Shown piece by piece: positions 59,600-64,000 of a stretch of DNA of 64,000 nucleotides (positions are counted from its first letter, which is position 1; each line of letters opens with the position of its first letter). The translations under genes and the position numbers were made by a program. The notes beneath the pieces are model-generated. The model did not search any database, was not told the DNA's origin, and saw only the letters and a program-made list of their open reading frames with translations. This DNA comes from Comamonadaceae bacterium (lineage in GTDB: Bacteria > Pseudomonadota > Gammaproteobacteria > Burkholderiales > Burkholderiaceae_C), in the NCBI GenBank assembly GCA_947452785.1, contig CANGDZ010000003.1, positions 1-64,000 on the forward strand, given 5' to 3'.

Positions 59600-60730
59600 A
59601 TGAGCAAGTTAGTAGGTTTGGTCGGCTGGCGCGGCATGGTCGGCTCGGTGTTGATGGACCGCATGGCGCAAGAAAAAGACTTCGACTTGATCGAGCCTTT
59701 GTTCTTCTCAACTTCCAACGCGGGCGGCAAAGCCCCCGCGATGGCCAAGAATGAGACCACGCTGCAAGACGCTTTCAACATCGAGCAGCTCAAGCGCTGC
59801 GACATCATCATCACCGCCCAAGGCGGCGACTACACCAGCGAAGTCTTCCCCAAGCTGCGCGCGGCAGGCTGGAACGGTCACTGGATCGATGCGGCTTCGA
59901 CCCTGCGCATGGAAAAAGACGCGGTGATCATCCTTGATCCGGTCAACATGCCTGTTATCCAAAACGCCCTGGCCCACGGAGGCAATAACTGGGTGGGCGG
60001 CAACTGCACGGTGTCGTGCATGTTGATGGGCGTGGGTGCACTCTACAAGGCCGGTTTGGTCGAGTGGATGAGCACCCAGACATACCAAGCCGCTTCTGGC
60101 GGCGGCGCCCAGCACATGCGCGAGTTGCTGACCCAATACGGCACGCTGAACGCCGAAGTCAAAGCCTTGCTGGACGATCCCAAAAGCGCGATTTTGGAAA
60201 TCGACCGCATGGTGGTGGCCAAGCAACGCGCCCTGACTGCGGCCGAGACCGCAAACTTTGGCGTGCCTCTGGGCGGCTCGCTGATCCCTTGGATCGACAA
60301 AGATCTCGGCAATGGCATGTCCAAAGAAGAGTGGAAAGGCATGGCCGAGACCAACAAAATATTGGGCTTGGGCGAAGGCTTCAGCACCGCAGCGATTCCC
60401 GTCGACGGTTTTTGCGTGCGCGTGGGCGCCATGCGCTGCCACAGCCAGGCTTTGACCTTCAAGCTGAAAAAAGACGTGCCCGTGGCCGACATCGAAGCCA
60501 TGATCGCCGCCGACAACCCCTGGGTCAAAGTGGTGCCGAACACCCGCGAAGCCACCATCCAAGATCTGACCCCCGTGGCCGTCACCGGCACGATGACAAT
60601 CCCCGTGGGCCGTATTCGCAAATTGGCCATGGGGCCAGAGTATGTGGGCGCGTTCACCATTGGTGACCAACTGTTGTGGGGCGCGGCCGAGCCGCTGCGC
60701 CGCATGCTGCGCATTTTGTTGGACGCTTGA
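59600..60730 (+). CDS. asd: Aspartate-semialdehyde dehydrogenase
   Basis: [62 protein letters not shown]. Confidence 0.96.
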   Translation: MSKLVGLVGWRGMVGSVLMDRMAQEKDFDLIEPLFFSTSNAGGKAPAMAKNETTLQDAFNIEQLKRCDIIITAQGGDYTSEVFPKLRAAGWNGHWIDAASTLRMEKDAVIILDPVNMPVIQNALAHGGNNWVGGNCTVSCMLMGVGALYKAGLVEWMSTQTYQAASGGGAQHMRELLTQYGTLNAEVKALLDDPKSAILEIDRMVVAKQRALTAAETANFGVPLGGSLIPWIDKDLGNGMSKEEWKGMAETNKILGLGEGFSTAAIPVDGFCVRVGAMRCHSQALTFKLKKDVPVADIEAMIAADNPWVKVVPNTREATIQDLTPVAVTGTMTIPVGRIRKLAMGPEYVGAFTIGDQLLWGAAEPLRRMLRILLDA

Positions 60731-60764
60731 TGGTTCAGACCACCACCGCTGTGAAGATGCTCTG

Positions 60765-61553
60765 ATGATGCGTTTATTCAAACCGTTCTCACCGACCTGC
60801 GGGGCCTGGGCTGCGGCCTTGGCGCTCTGCTGGGTCGCGCCCATGGCCACAGCGCAAAGCGCCCTTACTCCGGTGCAAACGACGTTGCAAGCGCCTGTAC
60901 AAACCTCGGGCAAAGCGGTCTCGGGGCGCGTCTCGGAACCGGTCAATGAGGCGGTGTCGAGCGCGGCTTCAACCGCAGCAAAGCCCGCAACCCCGGCCAC
61001 GGAGACAACCACCGAGACGCCCTCAGCGCCCTCTTCGCCCGCGCCGACCAGCGCAACCGTCGAAGCGCCTCAGGCTACGGATTGGGATCGCATGCTGGAG
61101 GTGGCAGAGCCCCTCATCACCAACCCTTTGATCGGGGCTGGTGCCCTGCTGGCCTTGATGTTGATATTGGCCGTACTGATGTACCGCCGCAACAAGCGCA
61201 ACGATGCCTTGGTCCTGTCTTCACCCCAGTGGGTGAACGACGAACCCGAAGTCAATGGGGACCCCTTACTGCCCACCCGGGGCCTGCAAGCCGAAATCAT
61301 GGCGCTCGATCTGGAGTTGGGTCCCTCTGTTGCGCCTACTCATGCAAGCGCCCATGCGTTTTCAGCGCCGCAGCAGTCCATGCCTGCCACGCCCAGCTCC
61401 GAAGACCTGAGCTTGAGCAAGCTGCAGTGGGCGCAACAACTGCTCGCTGCAGGCGAGTATGAACTGGCTCGGGTGTTGCTCACCTCGGTGGCCGAGACGC
61501 TGCACAGCCAGCTGCAACAGCGCGGCGACTCAACGCAAGGACCACGCCAGTGA
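60765..61553 (+). CDS. Short FimV-like membrane protein
   Basis: Signal peptide, A/P/T-rich linker, single TM GALLALMLILAVLMYRRNKR, C-terminal LSKLQWAQQLLAAGEYELARVLL; asd-truA context. Confidence 0.6.
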   Translation: MMRLFKPFSPTCGAWAAALALCWVAPMATAQSALTPVQTTLQAPVQTSGKAVSGRVSEPVNEAVSSAASTAAKPATPATETTTETPSAPSSPAPTSATVEAPQATDWDRMLEVAEPLITNPLIGAGALLALMLILAVLMYRRNKRNDALVLSSPQWVNDEPEVNGDPLLPTRGLQAEIMALDLELGPSVAPTHASAHAFSAPQQSMPATPSSEDLSLSKLQWAQQLLAAGEYELARVLLTSVAETLHSQLQQRGDSTQGPRQ

Positions 61554-62332
61554 GGGTGGCCATGGGCGTTTGCTACAACGGCAGCGCTTACCAGGGCTGG
61601 CAAAGCCAAAGCTCGGGCCTGACGGTTCAAGACAAACTGGAAAAAGCGCTCGCCCAATTCACCACCCACAAAGTCTCGACCCTGTGCGCGGGCCGCACCG
61701 ATGCGGGCGTGCACGGCTTGATGCAGGTGATTCACTTTGACACCGAGCTGGTGCGCGACATTTCGTCTTGGGTACGCGGCACCAACCGCTACTTGCCGTT
61801 TGACATCGCCATTCAATGGGCGCGTGAAATGCCGCCCACCTTTCATTGCCGCGGCAGCGCCGTGGCGCGGCGCTATGCCTACATCGTGCTGGAGTCGCCG
61901 GTTCGGCCCAGCCTGGAGTCGGGCCGGGTCGGTTGGGTGTACCGCCCACTCAACCTGCAAGCCATGCAAGAAGCGGCTGCGCACCTGATTGGTGAACACG
62001 ATTTCACCTCGTTTCGCGCCAGCAGCTGCCAAGCGCTGTCGCCCGTCAAACGCCTGACCCAGATCGACATTCACCAGCATGGCCCCTACTGGCGCCTGGA
62101 GTTTGAAGGCTCGGCCTTCTTGCACCACATGATTCGCAACATCATGGGCTGCCTAGTCACGATTGGCCAAGGCTTTGAGAGCCCCGACTGGATGCGCGAG
62201 GTGCTGCACGCGCGCAGCCGCAAGGCCGCAGCCCCGACGTTTTCGCCCGACGGTTTGTATTTCAAAGGGCCTGTGTACGAGGCCCAATGGGGCTTGCCAG
62301 ACGCCACGCCCGCTTTCGATTGGCTGCCATGA
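61550..62332 (+). CDS. truA: tRNA pseudouridine(38-40) synthase
   Basis: GVCYNGSAYQGWQSQ; CAGRTDAGVHGLMQVIHFDT; FLHHMIRNIMGCLV. Confidence 0.95.
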   Translation: MRVAMGVCYNGSAYQGWQSQSSGLTVQDKLEKALAQFTTHKVSTLCAGRTDAGVHGLMQVIHFDTELVRDISSWVRGTNRYLPFDIAIQWAREMPPTFHCRGSAVARRYAYIVLESPVRPSLESGRVGWVYRPLNLQAMQEAAAHLIGEHDFTSFRASSCQALSPVKRLTQIDIHQHGPYWRLEFEGSAFLHHMIRNIMGCLVTIGQGFESPDWMREVLHARSRKAAAPTFSPDGLYFKGPVYEAQWGLPDATPAFDWLP

Positions 62333-63015
62333 ACACACTGCCTCAAATACTCCATCGCACTCGCATCAAAATGTGCGGCTTCACACGTGAGGCTGATGTC
62401 CTGGCCGCAGCTGCGCTGGGTGTCGACGCCATTGGGCTGAACCTCTACCCGCCCAGCCCCCGCAGCGTGAGCATCGAGCGCGCAGCCGAATTGGCCCGCC
62501 TGCTGCCCGCTTTTGCGCTCCCGGTACTTTTGTTTGTCAACGATACCGCCGAGCGCATTGATGCTGCATGCGCTGCAGTGCCTGGCGCTTGGCTACAGTT
62601 TCACGGGGACGAATCGCCCGAGTTTTGCGCAACCATGACGCAGCGCACAGGTCGCCCACACCTGAAAGCGGCCCGAATCCCCTTGTCAGAGGCTCCCAAT
62701 TTCAACTTGTTAGAATTTGCAACTAATCACCACGCTGCACAAGCCCTCTTGCTCGACGCCCATGTCGACGGATACGGCGGTAGCGGAAAAACTTTCAATT
62801 GGTCACACCTGCCACCAAACGTCAATGCTCACCTCGTTTTGTCTGGTGGACTCACACCTGCAAACGTGGGCGATGGCATGCGCGCGCTGCGCACGCACGG
62901 CCTGTCACTGGCCGTTGACGTGAGCTCGGGTATCGAAGCAGGCAAGGGTCTGAAAGATGCCGAAAAAATGCAGCAGTTTGTCGCCGCCGTGCGCGCCGCC
63001 GACAACGCCTCCTGA
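62329..63015 (+). CDS. trpF: Phosphoribosylanthranilate isomerase
   Basis: [46 protein letters not shown]. Confidence 0.94.
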   Translation: MNTLPQILHRTRIKMCGFTREADVLAAAALGVDAIGLNLYPPSPRSVSIERAAELARLLPAFALPVLLFVNDTAERIDAACAAVPGAWLQFHGDESPEFCATMTQRTGRPHLKAARIPLSEAPNFNLLEFATNHHAAQALLLDAHVDGYGGSGKTFNWSHLPPNVNAHLVLSGGLTPANVGDGMRALRTHGLSLAVDVSSGIEAGKGLKDAEKMQQFVAAVRAADNAS

Positions 63016-63035
63016 AACTTTTTTTCAAGGTCACC

Positions 63036-64000
63036 ATGTACGAATACCAACAGCCCGATGCCAAAGGGCATTTCGGCATTTATGGCGGCAGTTTTGTCAG
63101 CGAGACGCTGACGCACGCCATCAACGAGCTCAAAGCCGCTTACGCCAAATACCAGCACGACCCGGAATTCATCGCCGAGTTCAAGTCCGAGCTGGCCCAC
63201 TTTGTCGGGCGCCCCTCGCCCATCTACCACGCAGCGCGCATGAGCCGTGAAATGGGCGGCGCGCAGATCTTCCTGAAGCGCGAAGACCTGAATCACACCG
63301 GCGCACACAAGATCAACAACACCATTGGTCAGGCCATGCTCGCCAAACGCATGGGCAAGCCACGCGTGATTGCCGAAACCGGCGCCGGTCAGCACGGTGT
63401 GGCCACGGCCACCATCTGCGCCCGTTACGGCCTGGAGTGCGTGGTCTACATGGGCGCTGAAGATGTGAAACGCCAAAGCCCCAACGTGTACCGCATGAAG
63501 CTCTTGGGCGCGACCGTCATCCCCGTCGAGTCGGGCAGCAAAACCCTGAAAGATGCGCTCAACGAAGCCATGCGCGACTGGGTGGCCAACGTGGACAACA
63601 CCTTCTACATCATCGGCACGGTGGCGGGCCCGCACCCCTACCCCATGATGGTGCGCGACTTCCAAAGCGTGATTGGCGAAGAGTGCCTGACGCAAATGCC
63701 CGAGATGTTCAAAAGCCTGAAAATGGCCGAAGAACAACCGGACGCCGTGGTGGCCTGCGTTGGCGGCGGCAGCAACGCCATGGGCATCTTCTACCCCTAC
63801 ATCGGCCACGAGCACACCCGCCTGATTGGCGTGGAAGCTGCAGGTGAAGGCCTGGGCACGCACAAACACTCGGCCTCTTTGCAACTGGGCAGCCCCGGCG
63901 TGTTGCATGGCAATCGCACTTATATTTTGCAAGACGACAACGGCCAAATCACCGAAACGCACAGCATCAGCGCGGGCCTGGACTACCCGGGCGTGGGCCC
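63036..64000 (+). CDS. trpB: Tryptophan synthase beta subunit (3' truncated by window edge)
   Basis: [48 protein letters not shown]. Confidence 0.95.
   Translation, partial: MYEYQQPDAKGHFGIYGGSFVSETLTHAINELKAAYAKYQHDPEFIAEFKSELAHFVGRPSPIYHAARMSREMGGAQIFLKREDLNHTGAHKINNTIGQAMLAKRMGKPRVIAETGAGQHGVATATICARYGLECVVYMGAEDVKRQSPNVYRMKLLGATVIPVESGSKTLKDALNEAMRDWVANVDNTFYIIGTVAGPHPYPMMVRDFQSVIGEECLTQMPEMFKSLKMAEEQPDAVVACVGGGSNAMGIFYPYIGHEHTRLIGVEAAGEGLGTHKHSASLQLGSPGVLHGNRTYILQDDNGQITETHSISAGLDYPGVG

Noticed and set aside
59708-61012. 434-aa minus-strand ORF opposite asd/FimV-like
   Set aside because: Shadow ORF; no recognisable domain and fully overlaps well-supported genes.

Overview
The window is ordinary-density chromosome from a betaproteobacterium, probably Burkholderiales/Comamonadaceae judging by gene content and order (inference). 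I saw no rRNA, tRNA, CRISPR array, prophage or insertion sequence. The left part (about 1-27.7 kb) is accessory catabolism. It has five Bug/TctC-type tricarboxylate-binding proteins, an AtuA-like module, and a large acyl-CoA cluster with two CaiB/BaiF CoA-transferases, two paralogous acyl-CoA dehydrogenases, two enoyl-CoA hydratases, an HMG-CoA-lyase-like enzyme, MmgE/PrpD, an AMP-ligase, SDRs and a GntR/UTRA regulator. The middle holds argD-argF, a Phd/RelE-type module, alkaline phosphatase, AlkB, an IorAB-like molybdenum hydroxylase and a U32 peptidase. The right part is core metabolism: acnB, citE-like, mdh, gntR, sdhCDABE, gltA, leuCDB, asd, a short FimV-like protein, truA, trpF and trpB. 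The best leads are: (1) a candidate Lys/Thr/Ile attenuator upstream of asd, with a 33-codon uORF ending K-T-T-T-I-K-G-stop followed by mutually exclusive hairpins and a terminator; (2) a shared promoter/operator (TTGACA, then a -10, then GTCCGTACAT directly abutting it) in front of three operons of the acyl-CoA cluster, which points to one regulon for an uncharacterised acid; (3) two toxin-antitoxin modules whose toxins are each broken by a single-base lesion while the antitoxins are intact; (4) several near-perfect operator palindromes (CRP-type, TCTTATATAAGA, leuC promoter, TA promoter).
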